A stretch of 64,000 nucleotides of DNA from Kocuria rosea (GCF_006094695.1 NZ_CP035103.1:2728001-2792000); one strand, 5' to 3'; shown: positions 35,278 to 45,355, numbered from the stretch's first letter. Notes: generated from the sequence alone by a model not told the origin. Made by a program: numbers and translations.

Positions 35278-36917
35278 TCATTTGCTTAGTGCGTGACTCC
35301 CGGGGCCGCGAATGGCATCGAGGATGGCCTGCTGCTCGGCGGGGATGGCCGGGGCGAAGGTCTGGGTCGCGCCGTTGATGGAGATGGTCGCTGAGCGCAG
35401 CGGCCGCAGCTGCCGGATGACGTTGCGGATCGCCAGCTCGGTGCGGGCTTGCACAGTGCGTGAGAGGGCCAGGGCGGTGAACACGATGGTCAGGTGCGCC
35501 TCGATCGCGTCCCGGGTGCGGTGGAACATGGGCCTGGCCCGCAGGTGGTCTTGGACATCCGGAAGGACTGCTCGACGTGCCACAGGTCGTGGTAGGAGCT
35601 GATCACCTCACCGGGGTCCATGACGGTCGCGGGGATGTTGGTGACGTAGCCCTTGAGCCCGACCAGGTGCCGGGCACGTCTCAGCGAGGCCTCGTCGAGG
35701 CTGCGGGCCCCGTTGGTGGTCTTCACGAACCGGGGAGTCCGTGCGGCTTGTTCCCCGGCGACGACCGCGCGGGCCCGATCCTCCTGGGCTGTGAGCGTCG
35801 CGCTGTCACGCACGGCTCGCTTGCGGGAGTACGCCCACACCGCCCGCCACGAGCCGGAGTGCTGGGCTGGGTCCCGGATGGGTTCGGCGCGCAGATCAGG
35901 GTTGTTCTCGCTCGTGCGCCCGGTGCGCGGGGTGATGGTGTCGATGAGCTGCCCGTCGTCGAAGGCGTCCCCATGCCAGCGGAAGTGGGAGGCGAGGTCG
36001 ATCGGGGCCTTCGTGGCCCGGGAGCCGACGATGAAGTGCAAGCCCGGCTCATCGAGCTCGCGCAGGTTGGTCGCCGAGAGCATGTCGGCGTCGGCGACGA
36101 CGACCATGTCGGCCACCCCGTGGCGGGCCTGGAAGGCCTTGATGGCGGGGATGATCGTGGTGGTCTCGGCCTTGTTGCCCTCGAAGCAGCCGATCTCCAG
36201 GGGGGAACCCGCGACGGTCCACGAGCAGGCCCACCACGATCTGCGGGTCCACGCGGCGTTCCTTGGAGTAGCCGACCTTCTGCAGCTCGTCCTCCTTCTC
36301 GGCCTCGAAGTACAGGGTCGTGACGTCGTAGAGCACCAAGGAGATGTCCCCGCTGGCCGAGGCGTGGCCGAAGCACCAGCTCGCGATCCGATCGCGGTAG
36401 TCGTCCGTGGCGGTCCGGGCGAGAGTGCGCCGCAAGGTCGAGTAGCTGGCCGGGGCCCGGCCCAGGTCTTCCAGAACCCGGCCGGCGTCCAGCAGCGAGA
36501 TCGGCTCCACGACCCGGGCGATCACCAGGTCCCGGAACACCGCATCGCCCAGGCCGTCGAACCCCAGATCCGCGAAAACCGCGGCCAGGGCCTCGAACAG
36601 GATCCATGAGTCCGTGCCGAGAACCCGCCCCGTGCCGCCGACGGCAGGGGCCGCCGGGGCGGCGGGATCGAACAGGCCGGGATCACCGGCCGGGGCACCA
36701 AGCCCACCGCCGGCGGGATGGGCTCCACACCGAGGTCCAGAACGCCCTGGGCCGGGTCCGCCAACAGCAGCCGGGCGCGCTCGAGCAATACCCCGAGCTC
36801 GGCCTGCGTGTGCGCCGAACCGACGTGCTCCACGATCCGCTGCTGACCGCGGACGAACTCGGCGATCTGCACTGCTGTCGCACCGGAGGCCGTCCGCACC
36901 CGCCTCATGAACGCCAC
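35278..36917 (-). pseudogene. decayed IS1634-like transposase
   Basis: The pieces appear in order but in several frames: an N-terminal VRTASGATAVQIAEF, FRDLVIARVVEPISLLDAGRVLEDLG, SLVLYDVTTLYFEAEKED (first Asp) and GYSKERRVDPQIVVGLLVD. After a frameshift come MVVVADADMLSATNL (second Asp), FIVGSRATKAP and ISSYHDLWHVEQSFRMSKT (Glu). After another shift it ends LRARPMFHRTRDAIEAHLTIVF...SHALSK. At least three frameshifts, near 35560, 36200 and 36640, make it non-functional. Confidence 0.8.
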
Positions 36918-36951
36918 ACCGCGACCCTAGAACACCTCGCTTAGTGCGTGA
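35284..36951 (+). repeat. 13-base direct repeat at both ends of the IS1634-like element
   Basis: GCTTAGTGCGTGA occurs at 35284-35296 and 36939-36951 in the same orientation. IS1634 relatives make long target duplications of variable length, so this may be one. Against this, the left copy overlaps the last codons of the transposase frame. Confidence 0.55.
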
Positions 36952-37240
36952 AAAACCACCACAACGGACACATCACCGCAGGTCAGAGAGCAGTGAAGTT
37001 CCGAGGCGCCACAACCTGAGCGAAGTCAGGTCAATGCTTGAAGGCCAGCGGCGCAGAAGCGCGCCAAAGCCAACCAGGCAAATCGGCCAAAAATGTTTCG
37101 CGTTGAGGCTTTGGCTAATCTAGGGTTTTGAGCTTTTGGCGCCCTGGTGGTGCCATTGCTGCCGCCCTCAGCAAAATCACCTGCCGACCCAGCATATTCT
37201 GCTTGACTCGCGTCGGTACGAGGTCCACGTTCGAAATGGT
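36952..37240. other. intergenic between the IS1634-like remnant and the EPS operon end
   Basis: About 290 bases. Lower GC than the surroundings, no supported gene, and no clear terminator for the operon that ends at 37241. Confidence 0.35.
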
Positions 37241-38347
37241 TCATGCGCGCATCATGTTGAGAATGCCCGACGCAAAATTTTCTACCATTTCCTCCAATGT
37301 GGGGTAATCAAAGCTCTGAACTGTTTCTGTGGATGCGACCACCCTAAGTAAAGCACTAGCGAATGCATGTGGATTGTCCGCGGATGTGTGTCGACTTTGC
37401 CCTTCAACGAGGTATTCGGCTTCGGGGGCATGGTACGGCCAGTTTGTCGTGACCACGGGTCGATTCATCACTAGAGAATCGACAGCCACCAAGCCGATAC
37501 GTCCGGGCATCGCCACGCATCGCGAAGCGGACATTGCAAGCGCCTTTTGCCGGACGTTCATGTATCCCATGTCAACCACTTGACCACGCTCCACAGCGGC
37601 GCGCAGCAGACATTTTTGAGGGCCATCACCCCCGACTAATAGCCGTATAGACGGATCTTTCAACCATAATTCGTTTAAGGCTTCACGTAAGAATGATATG
37701 CGCTTGCTTTCGTCGAGTCCTCCTATGAAACAAATCGCTTTGTCCGGGTTGATACCATATTCCCGTGCGTACTGTGCGATCACTTCTTGAGTCAACTCAT
37801 TACGCGCTCTTTCCAACGCCGCGGTGTCTATTGAGTTCATTACGGTCGTGACTTTAGATGATGATATTCCCGCACTTACGGCGTAATTGTGCCCTCCGGG
37901 TGTATATGCGAAAATTCGATCCGCATTCATCATCTGCTTTTTTTCGAGCCACAGGTCAGCCTTGTTGCCGTTCGTCACATAAGGACGAACATGTCCCCAC
38001 AAACCCACCCGAGTGCCTGTGCGACGACGAGTCATAAGTGCTTGATACACTGGCAAAGAAGTGCCTTCTAAACCTAGGATAACTGCATCGGCCTCCTTCC
38101 AGGGAAGTCTCCTGTAACCTAGACCAATCGATTTCCCGCGTACGCTTAGCGACTTGTTGTCCACCTGCAAAACCCAGTTTTCCTGCGCCGCATCCCCACG
38201 TTTTGCTTGATTGACCGCTGGCGCCCCTGCCGCCACTAGGCACTCAATGTTTTCCGCGGCGAGTTTGTCGCGCAGTCTTTCGAAGAATGCCACCCTGTAA
38301 GTCGGGACATACGGCTGGACGATGACGACTTTGGCTTTCGCGATCAC
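37241..38347 (-). CDS. GT4-like glycosyltransferase
   Basis: A 368-residue GT-B glycosyltransferase. The N-terminus, KVVIVQPYVPTYRVAFFERLRDKL, and the C-terminal ICFIGGLDESKRISFLREAL, LLVGGDGPQKCLL and MPGRIGLVAVDSLVMNRPVVT correspond to the acceptor and nucleotide-sugar domains. The GTG at 38347 overlaps the upstream stop as GTGA. GC content is much lower than in the gene it overlaps, so this gene was probably acquired or exchanged separately. It is the last gene of a three-gene minus-strand operon. Confidence 0.82.
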   Translation of the reverse strand: MIAKAKVVIVQPYVPTYRVAFFERLRDKLAAENIECLVAAGAPAVNQAKRGDAAQENWVLQVDNKSLSVRGKSIGLGYRRLPWKEADAVILGLEGTSLPVYQALMTRRRTGTRVGLWGHVRPYVTNGNKADLWLEKKQMMNADRIFAYTPGGHNYAVSAGISSSKVTTVMNSIDTAALERARNELTQEVIAQYAREYGINPDKAICFIGGLDESKRISFLREALNELWLKDPSIRLLVGGDGPQKCLLRAAVERGQVVDMGYMNVRQKALAMSASRCVAMPGRIGLVAVDSLVMNRPVVTTNWPYHAPEAEYLVEGQSRHTSADNPHAFASALLRVVASTETVQSFDYPTLEEMVENFASGILNMMRA

Positions 38348-39489
38348 GATTCGTCTGCTTTCTTGGCTGCCGTGTAGATGGATGCCAGTGTCTGACCCAC
38401 GTGCCTGATCGAGTAAAGGTCCCGAACGGCCTGCCTTCCGTTTGCGCCCATGCTTCGCCGGAGTTCAGGATCTTCGAGTAAGCACGCCACGGCGTCGTCG
38501 AAACACTGCTGGGACATCGAGCACACGATGCCGGCCTGTCGCTCGCGGACAAGGGGTGCGAGGCCGTGCGTGTCCATGATGACTACTGGAAGTCCCAGCG
38601 CCATGGCTTCCAGGGTGGACATGGAGACAAGTTCGCTCTTCGACGGCAGAGCGAACACGCTGGCCCGACGGAGTCGTTCGGTCGTTTGGTGCGGGGCAAC
38701 GGGGCCCTGCCACGTCACACTGTCCTCGTGTCCTCCAGTAGCCAGTGCCGATCGCACGACCTCCCCTTCGCCTTCATCAGGCCCGACCAGGGTGAAACGC
38801 GCATCAAGCCGTCCCGCTCTGAGCGCCAGACCGGCGCGGACAAAAGTGAGGGGGCGTTTGATGCTGTGGACCCTGGCCAGACAAACCACTTCTGGTCGCC
38901 CAGCTGGGCCGTCTGTCTGCTCCACAGCGGGTACCGACGGGACATGCACTCCGTTCGGCAATGCCTGTGTCGAGAGATCGGGCCCCGCAACTGCCTCGAG
39001 GTCAGACCGTTCCTGTGCCGTGAGATGGAGCACCGTGGATGACGCCTTGAGGACCGGCACGGTCAAGAGAGCGTCCAGCGGCTTGGCCAGCAACTTGTCG
39101 GTGGGATCAATCATGCCGTGGGTTTGGGCGACCAAGGGCCGCCGCGCACGAAGGGCCATGGCGGCTGAAGGAAGCGTGACGAGGTCCCGCGACATGTGCA
39201 CGTGCACGACGTCCGCGTGGCGCAGGGCCTTGGGCAACCACTTCAGCAGCCCCAGCGCAGTCAGACCGGCGAATCCCGTCTGGGGAACAACGCGGTGGCC
39301 CGGGAACAGACGAACGGGAAAGTCGTCATAAGTAGTGGGCAGATTCCCGTCGAAACCCCCTGCGGCTCCGGCCACGACCACCTCGTGACCGAGCGCCGTC
39401 AAGGCCTTAGCCTGGTTGAGGGCCACCCGCACAGGCCCTCCGTATGCACCGTCCGGACTGATGTAGGTGACCACCTGCAGGATCCTCAC
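38344..39489 (-). CDS. GT4 glycosyltransferase
   Basis: A 381-residue GT4 enzyme. It begins RILQVVTYISPDGAYGGPVRVALNQAKAL, the glycine-rich start of the family. The donor site has VVCLARVHSIKRPLTFVRAGLAL, FTLVGPDEGEGEVV and SKSELVSMSTLEAMALGLPVVI with the E-x7-E pair. Its GTG start overlaps the acetyltransferase stop by four bases and its stop overlaps the next GTG in the same way, so all three genes are translationally coupled. The sugar cannot be predicted. Confidence 0.87.
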   Translation of the reverse strand: MRILQVVTYISPDGAYGGPVRVALNQAKALTALGHEVVVAGAAGGFDGNLPTTYDDFPVRLFPGHRVVPQTGFAGLTALGLLKWLPKALRHADVVHVHMSRDLVTLPSAAMALRARRPLVAQTHGMIDPTDKLLAKPLDALLTVPVLKASSTVLHLTAQERSDLEAVAGPDLSTQALPNGVHVPSVPAVEQTDGPAGRPEVVCLARVHSIKRPLTFVRAGLALRAGRLDARFTLVGPDEGEGEVVRSALATGGHEDSVTWQGPVAPHQTTERLRRASVFALPSKSELVSMSTLEAMALGLPVVIMDTHGLAPLVRERQAGIVCSMSQQCFDDAVACLLEDPELRRSMGANGRQAVRDLYSIRHVGQTLASIYTAAKKADES

Positions 39490-40103
39490 GAGCGCCCCGC
39501 TTCCGGCTTATCTCGGAACCGCTGCCCTTGCACCTGTGGGGAGTCGTGTCCGTAAATGGCATTCGCCGGTACATCCTCGGCGACCCGCGTCAGTGGCTGC
39601 ACCAGGGCCGAACGCCCGACCGTCACTCCCCCGGTGACCACGCAGCGGGAGGTGACCCAGGCGCCGTCGTCGATGGTCACGGGCCTGGTGATGAGCCCCA
39701 TGTCCGTGCGGTGGGCGTGGCTGCCGGTGGTGATGAAGGTGTCCTGGGAGACCACGGCGTCGTGGCCGATGATGACCTGGTCCTGGTTGTGGATCCACAC
39801 GCCCTCACCGATCCAGGCGTGGTCGCCGACCCGCAGCTTCCAGGGGAACTTGATGCGGGTGCGGGGTCGGATGATGACACCTTCCCCCACCTCGGCCCCG
39901 AACAGGCGCAGGGCCTTCACGCGCAGACCGGAGCTGACCTGCCAGGGGTTGTGGATGACCAGCTGCTCGGCGGCGGCCCAGGCGTAGATCATCCACTTGG
40001 GGCGGTCCCAGGCCTCGCCGGCGCCGGGCGCCCGGGAGAGGTCGATGACGGGGATGTCCTGCTGGGCGCTGGCGTGCACGGTGGGGGAAGAGTCATTCGA
40101 CAT
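39486..40103 (-). CDS. WcaF-type sugar O-acetyltransferase
   Basis: A 205-residue left-handed beta-helix acyltransferase resembling WcaF of colanic acid synthesis, which would acetylate the EPS repeat unit. It starts with a short linker, then WDRPKWMIYAWAAAEQLVIHNPWQ, and the hexapeptide repeats IIRPRTRIKFPWKLRVGDHAWIGEGVWI, VIIGHDAVVSQDTFITTGSHAH and VTIDDGAWVTSRCVVTGGVTVG, with the GSHAH catalytic His region. It is the first gene of the minus-strand operon, divergent from the WcaI-like gene. Confidence 0.9.
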   Translation of the reverse strand: MSNDSSPTVHASAQQDIPVIDLSRAPGAGEAWDRPKWMIYAWAAAEQLVIHNPWQVSSGLRVKALRLFGAEVGEGVIIRPRTRIKFPWKLRVGDHAWIGEGVWIHNQDQVIIGHDAVVSQDTFITTGSHAHRTDMGLITRPVTIDDGAWVTSRCVVTGGVTVGRSALVQPLTRVAEDVPANAIYGHDSPQVQGQRFRDKPEAGRS

Positions 40104-40177
40104 GGTGAGTCCTTGAGCACGTGAGGTGCGACATCGGGGGCGGGGGGTGTGTCAGATTCATGCATCTGGATGTCACG

Positions 40178-40189
40178 GGTAACGTTACC
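40178..40189. promoter_or_regulatory. palindrome GGTAACGTTACC in a divergent promoter
   Basis: A perfect 12-base palindrome with a central CG lies between the divergent acetyltransferase (start 40103) and WcaI-like (start 40244) genes. Its form resembles operators of LacI-family repressors. No such repressor is encoded in the window. Confidence 0.45.
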
Positions 40190-40243
40190 GGTCGAGTCCC
40201 CCGACTCGGCCCAACCCCGTCTCACTGCGAAAGAGTTTCTTCG

Positions 40244-41479
40244 ATGCCCCCTCGTGTGACGATCATCGGCCTGCACTTCGCCCCCGAGCCCACGGGCAAC
40301 GCCCCGTACACCAGCTCCCTCGCCGCCGGCCTCGCCGAGAAGGGCTGGGAGGTCAAGGTCATCACCGGTTTCCCGCACTATCCGCAGTGGCAGGTCTACG
40401 ACGGCTACTCCGGGCGCGTCCACCGCGAACGGCACGAGGGCGCCGAGATCCTGCGGCTGCGCCAGTACGTCCCGCGCCGCCCCAGCCTGGTCACCCGCAC
40501 CCTGTTGGAGCTGCACTTCGGCCTCAAGGCGGCGCTGACGGACTGGGGCGATCCGGACGTCGTCCTGCTCGTCTCCCCCGCGATGTTTTCCACGGCCCTG
40601 TGCGCGCTGGCCGCGAAACTGCGGCACCGCGGTGTGCCGACCGTCACCTGGGTGCAGGACCTATACTCCCGTGGCGTCGAGGAGTCGCACGCCTCCGCGG
40701 CCGTGATCGCCCCGGTGATGCGGGCCATCGAGGGCGCGGCGCTGTCCTCCGCACGCAGGACGATCGTGATCCACGACCGCTTCCGCCAGCACGTGGTGGA
40801 CCGGCTCGGGGTTCCGGGCGAGCGGGTGCAGGTGGTCCGGAATTGGACGCACATCACCCCGCAGAACTCGGTGGACCGCGAGAACGTGCGCCTCAGGCTG
40901 GGCTGGGCACCCGACCGCACCGTGGTCCTGCACGCCGGGAACATGGGCGTCAAGCAGGGCCTCGACAACGTGGTGGAGGCGGCCCGCCTGGCGCAGGAGC
41001 AGGACTCCTCGCTCCAGTTCGTGCTCATGGGCGACGGCAATCAGCGCCGCCACCTCGAGGAGCTCGGCCACGGGGTCGCGAACCTCCAGTTCCTCGACCC
41101 GCTGCCCAACGATGAATACGCGGCCGCACTGGCTTCGGCCGACGTCCTGCTCGTCAACGAGCTGGCCGGGGTGAAGGACATGTCCGTGCCGAGCAAGCTG
41201 ACGTCCTACTTCGTGACGGGCCGCCCGGTCTTGGCCGCCGTCGAGGCCGAGAGCGCCACGGCTGGAGAGGTCGAGGCCTCGGGCGCCGGCCGGGTGGTGC
41301 CCTCCGATGATCCCCGTCACCTGCTGCGAGCGGCCGAGGAGATGAGCGCCGACCCTGCCGCTGCCACGAGCCTGGGTGCGAACGGTCCTGCCTACGCCAC
41401 CGCCCACCTGACCGCTGACGCCGCTATGCGTCGGTGGGACGACGTGCTCCGATCTTTGACGCAACATGTCCGGCGCTGA
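40244..41479 (+). CDS. WcaI-like GT4 glycosyltransferase
   Basis: A 411-residue GT4 enzyme related to WcaI of colanic acid synthesis. VTIIGLHFAPEPTGNAPYTSSLAAGLAEKGWEVKVITGFPHYPQW is the signature N-terminus, and WVQDLYSRGVEE with IVIHDRFRQHVV follows. The donor half has VLHAGNMGVKQGLDNVVEAARL, FVLMGDGNQRRHL and VPSKLTSYFVTGRPVLA. The ATG at 40244 is preferred over longer frames because it begins exactly at the domain. gmd copy 2 follows 80 bases downstream; in enterobacteria WcaI also sits beside gmd and fcl. Confidence 0.88.
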   Translation: MPPRVTIIGLHFAPEPTGNAPYTSSLAAGLAEKGWEVKVITGFPHYPQWQVYDGYSGRVHRERHEGAEILRLRQYVPRRPSLVTRTLLELHFGLKAALTDWGDPDVVLLVSPAMFSTALCALAAKLRHRGVPTVTWVQDLYSRGVEESHASAAVIAPVMRAIEGAALSSARRTIVIHDRFRQHVVDRLGVPGERVQVVRNWTHITPQNSVDRENVRLRLGWAPDRTVVLHAGNMGVKQGLDNVVEAARLAQEQDSSLQFVLMGDGNQRRHLEELGHGVANLQFLDPLPNDEYAAALASADVLLVNELAGVKDMSVPSKLTSYFVTGRPVLAAVEAESATAGEVEASGAGRVVPSDDPRHLLRAAEEMSADPAAATSLGANGPAYATAHLTADAAMRRWDDVLRSLTQHVRR

Positions 41480-41558
41480 TCACCGGCTTCGGCCATTCAT
41501 TCACTAGCATAAAGCTGTCCCCTCAACGGCCCACGCCTCATCCCCCCGAAGGACGATC

Positions 41559-42590
41559 ATGCACGCCACCCCCAAGAAGGCTTTCATCACCGGGATCACC
41601 GGTCAGGACGGCTCCTACCTGGCGGAGCTGCTGCTCGCCAAGGGCTACGAGGTGCACGGGCTGATCCGTCGCGCCTCAACCTTCAACACCCACCGGATCG
41701 ACCACCTCTACACCGACCCGCACGAGACCGACGCGAAGCTGTTCCTGCACTACGGCGACCTCTCCGACGGCTCCCGCCTGGTCACGCTGATGGCGCAGAT
41801 CCGCCCCGACGAGGTCTACAACCTCGCCGCCCAGTCCCACGTGAAGGTCTCCTTCGAAGAGCCCGAGCACACCGGGGACACCACTGGGCTGGGCACCGTG
41901 CGCCTGCTCGAGGCGATGCGCCTGGCCAACGTGGACGCCCGCTACTACCAGGCCTCCACCAGTGAGCTCTACGGCGCCACCCCGCCCCCGCAGCACGAGG
42001 ACACCCCCTTCTACCCCCGCTCCCCCTACGGGGCGGCGAAGATCTACTCCTACTGGATCACCAAGAACTACCGCGAGGCCTACGACATGTACGCCGTCAA
42101 CGGGATCCTCTTCAACCACGAGTCCCCCCGCCGCGGCGAGACCTTCGTGACCCGCAAGATCACCCGGGCCGTGGCCGCGATCAAGGCCGGCACCCAGGAC
42201 AAGCTCTACATGGGCAACCTCCAGGCCATCCGCGACTGGGGCTACGCCGCCGAGTACGTCGAGGGCATGTGGCGGATGCTCCAGGCCGACGAGCCCGAGG
42301 ACTTCGTCCTGGCCACCGGCCACCCGTGCACGGTCCGGGAGTTCCTCGAGATCTCCTTCGACCACGCCGGGCTGGACTGGCGCGAGCACGTCGAGTTCGA
42401 CGAGCGCTACCTGCGCCCGACCGAAGTCGACGCCCTCATCGGCGACCCCGCCAAGGCCAAGGACAAGCTCGGCTGGGAAGCCACCGTCAAAGCCCCCGAG
42501 CTGGCCCGCCTCATGGTCGATGCCGACATCGCCCTGCTCGAGAACGACGCCTGGATCGACACCGTCGACCTCGCCTCCTGGGCCAAGTGA
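41559..42590 (+). CDS. gmd: GDP-mannose 4,6-dehydratase (copy 2)
   Basis: A 343-residue protein identical to copy 1 from [15 protein letters not shown] onward except for a few residues near the end (ELARLM for ELAKLM, LLEND for LLAND, SWAK for SWTK). It begins with four extra residues (MHATP). AAGGA lies just upstream of the ATG. The catalytic STSELYG and YGAAK motifs are present. fcl copy 2 follows 14 bases later. Confidence 0.95.
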   Translation: MHATPKKAFITGITGQDGSYLAELLLAKGYEVHGLIRRASTFNTHRIDHLYTDPHETDAKLFLHYGDLSDGSRLVTLMAQIRPDEVYNLAAQSHVKVSFEEPEHTGDTTGLGTVRLLEAMRLANVDARYYQASTSELYGATPPPQHEDTPFYPRSPYGAAKIYSYWITKNYREAYDMYAVNGILFNHESPRRGETFVTRKITRAVAAIKAGTQDKLYMGNLQAIRDWGYAAEYVEGMWRMLQADEPEDFVLATGHPCTVREFLEISFDHAGLDWREHVEFDERYLRPTEVDALIGDPAKAKDKLGWEATVKAPELARLMVDADIALLENDAWIDTVDLASWAK

Positions 42591-43604
42591 CGGAGGACCC
42601 CACCATGACGGCAGACACCACCGAGAAGACCGCCGACGCGACGACGTCGTTCACCCCCGGCCCGCTTGACCACACCGCCCCGTTCTACGTGGCCGGCCAC
42701 CGCGGCCTGGTTGGCTCCGCGATCTGGCGCAAGCTCCAGGCCGAGGGGTTCACCGACCTCATCGGGCGCACCTCGTCCGAGCTGGACCTCAAGGACCGCG
42801 ACGCCTTGTTCGCCTTCTTCGCGCACACCAAGCCGCGCTACGTGGTGCTGGCCGCGGCGAAGGTCGGCGGGATCCTGGCCAACAGCACCTATCCCGTGGA
42901 CTTCCTTTCGGAGAACCTCCGGATCCAGGTCAACGTCCTCGACGCCGCCCTGGAGCACGGGGTGGAGCGGGTGCTGTTCCTGGGGTCCTCCTGCATCTAC
43001 CCGAAGCTGGCCCCGCAGCCGCTGAAGGAGGAGTACCTGCTCACCGGGCACCTGGAGCCCACCAACGACGCCTACGCGATCGCCAAGATCGCCGGCATCC
43101 TGCAGATCCAGGCCGTGCGCCGCCAGTACGGGCTGCCATGGATCTCCGCGATGCCCACCAACCTCTACGGGCCCGGGGACAACTTCTCCCCCACCGGCTC
43201 CCACGTCCTGCCGGCCATGATCCGCCGCTACGAGGAAGCTCGGATTTCGGGCGCCGAGTCGGTGACCAACTGGGGCACCGGCTCCCCGCTGCGGGAGTTC
43301 CTGCACGTCGACGACATGGCCGAGGCCTGCCTGCACCTGCTCGAGCACTACGACGGGGACGAGCACGTCAACGTGGGCACCGGCACCGACGTCACCATCA
43401 AGGAGCTCGCCGGACTCGTCGCCGAGGCCGTGGGCTACGAGGGTCGGATCGAGTGGGACACCACCAAGCCCGACGGCACCCCGCGCAAGCTCATGGACGT
43501 CACCAAGCTCGCCGACGCCGGCTGGACCGCCCGCATCCCCCTGCAGGAGGGCCTGCGGTCCACCGTCGAGTGGTTCAGAGAGCACCAGGACGGCATCCGC
43601 GAGT
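41574..43604 (+). repeat. direct repeat: gmd-fcl copy 2 (partner 10781-12826)
   Basis: Partner of the repeat at 10781-12826. The gene-to-gene spacing differs (14 against 26 bases), so the shared blocks are offset by about 30,793 bases in gmd and 30,778 in fcl. Confidence 0.9.
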
Positions 43605-43606
43605 GA
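42605..43606 (+). CDS. fcl: GDP-L-fucose synthase (copy 2)
   Basis: A 333-residue protein with GHRGLVGSAIW, SSCIYPK and YAIAKIAG as in copy 1. The N-terminal extension (MTADTTEKTADATTSFTPGP) differs from copy 1, as do scattered residues in the first third and the C-terminus (EWFREHQDGIRE), while the middle is identical. GGAGG precedes the ATG at 42605. The gene is 45 bases from the Wzz/BY-kinase gene and probably in the same operon. Confidence 0.95.
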   Translation: MTADTTEKTADATTSFTPGPLDHTAPFYVAGHRGLVGSAIWRKLQAEGFTDLIGRTSSELDLKDRDALFAFFAHTKPRYVVLAAAKVGGILANSTYPVDFLSENLRIQVNVLDAALEHGVERVLFLGSSCIYPKLAPQPLKEEYLLTGHLEPTNDAYAIAKIAGILQIQAVRRQYGLPWISAMPTNLYGPGDNFSPTGSHVLPAMIRRYEEARISGAESVTNWGTGSPLREFLHVDDMAEACLHLLEHYDGDEHVNVGTGTDVTIKELAGLVAEAVGYEGRIEWDTTKPDGTPRKLMDVTKLADAGWTARIPLQEGLRSTVEWFREHQDGIRE

Positions 43607-43650
43607 CTTCTACCCATCCCCCCACCCCCGAGCCGATCCCGAGGAGAACC

Positions 43651-45355
43651 ATGGAGCACCTTGACGCAGAGCGGGAAGCCCCCGCTCTCGATGCACGGGA
43701 CCTCCTCCGGCTCGTGCGCACGCACTGGCGGGCCATCACGCTGATCACGCTGCTGTGCACCCTGTTGGCGCTCGGCTGGACCCTCATCCAGCCGAAGATC
43801 TACTCGGCCACCGCGTCCGGCCTGGTCGTCGCCACCGGCGAGCAGGACCTGGCCAGCGCGCTGGCCGGCAACAACCTGGCGCAGTCCAAGGCCGTGTCCT
43901 ACGAGTCCCTGGCCACGTCCCGGCCGGTCGCCGAGTCGGTGATCGACGAGCTCGATCTCGACGCCACGCCGGAGGAGGTGCTGCCCCGCATCACCACGGA
44001 CGTCCCCGTGGACACCCCGGAGCTGCGCATCACCGCCGACGCCGAGGACCCGACGGAGGCGGCCGACCTGGCCAACGCCTGGGTCGTGGCACTGGCCAGC
44101 CAGGTCCAGGAACTCGAGAGCCAGGGCGACGAGGACGCGATCAACCGCGTGGCCGTCCAGCCGCTCAGTAACGCCTCCCTGCCCCTGGCCCCCTCTTTCC
44201 CCGAACCTCAAGCTCAACCTCGCCCTCGGCTTCGTGGGCGGTCTCGGCCTGGGTCTGCTCTACGCCTTCGCCCGGTACAAGATGGACCGCCGCATCAAGT
44301 CGGTCGAGGAGATCCGGGACGGCTTCGGCGTCTCGGTCCTCGGTGTCATCCCCACGGACGACCGGCTGTCCGACCACCGCGCGATCGTCGAGACCGGCAT
44401 CTCCGCCGGGCGCGGCCACCACGAGTTCGCCGAGGCCCTGCGCGAGCTGCGCACCAACCTCAGCTTCGTCTCGGTGGACAACCCGCCGCGGATGATCGTG
44501 GTGACCTCCTCCCTGCCGGGTGAGGGCAAGGCCTCGATCACGGCGAACCTGGCGGTGGCCATCGCCTCGACGGGGCGCAACGTCGTCGTCGTGGACGGTG
44601 ACCTCCGCCGCCCGGTGATGACCGATCTCTTCGGCCTCGTGGCCGGCGTGGGCGTCACCGACGTGCTGACCGGACAGGTGCAGGTGGAGGAGGTGCTCCA
44701 GACCTACGACACGTTCCCGAACCTGCAGGTACTCGGCGCCGGGAAGACCGCGCCGAACCCCACGGAGCTGCTGTCCTCGAAGGCCATGCACAACATGCTG
44801 GAGACCCTCGCCGAGGACGCCCTGGTCCTGGTGGACGCTCCCCCGCTGCTGCCGGTCACCGATGCCGCGCTCCTCACGGCCTCCGCCGACGGCGCGCTCA
44901 TCGTGGCCACCGCGCAGCGGACCACCACGGACGAGCTGGCCAAGGCCCTGGAGAACCTGCACCAGGTCCGCGGCAACGTCCTCGGTGTGGTGCTCAACCG
45001 GGTGCCCACCACCGGCGCGGACGCCGGGTACTACGGTTACTATGGCAAATCATATTACGCGAACTCGGACGAGAAGGCGGCGCCGGGAACCGGCGCGCAG
45101 CCGGTCGTCCCCGCTCCGGTCGGCAAGCACCAACCGTGGGGCACTGAGCTGCGACCGGAACCTGCCGAGGTCCAGCCGCCTGCCACGCCGCGGGCGCAGC
45201 AGGAGCCCACGGCTCCGGCGGCCGAGGACGCGGCGCCCGCGGCCACGCGCTCCGAGCAGCCGGATGTCCGGGGCTCTGCCGAGCACGAGACCTTCGGGCT
45301 CGAGGCCTGGGGCCGGTCCGGCTCGTCCACCGGGTCCACGTCTACGGGGCACTGA
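43651..45355 (+). pseudogene. Wzz/BY-kinase (EPS tyrosine autokinase) with a one-base frameshift
   Basis: The gene combines a Wzz co-polymerase half with a cytoplasmic tyrosine kinase that controls EPS assembly by autophosphorylation. From ATG 43651 (GAGGAG upstream) come the first membrane segment and Wzz domain (YSATASGLVVATGEQD) up to ASLPLAPSFP. At about 44203 the frame shifts by one base, and NLKLNLALGFVGGLGLGLLYAF continues into the kinase: VTSSLPGEGKASITANLA (Walker A), VVVVDGDLRRP (Walker A'), ALVLVDAPPLLPVTDA (Walker B) and a tyrosine cluster GYYGYYGKSYYA. The residue after the Walker A Lys is Ala, where Ser or Thr normally holds magnesium. The first frame runs on to a stop at 44523. 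Confidence 0.85.
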
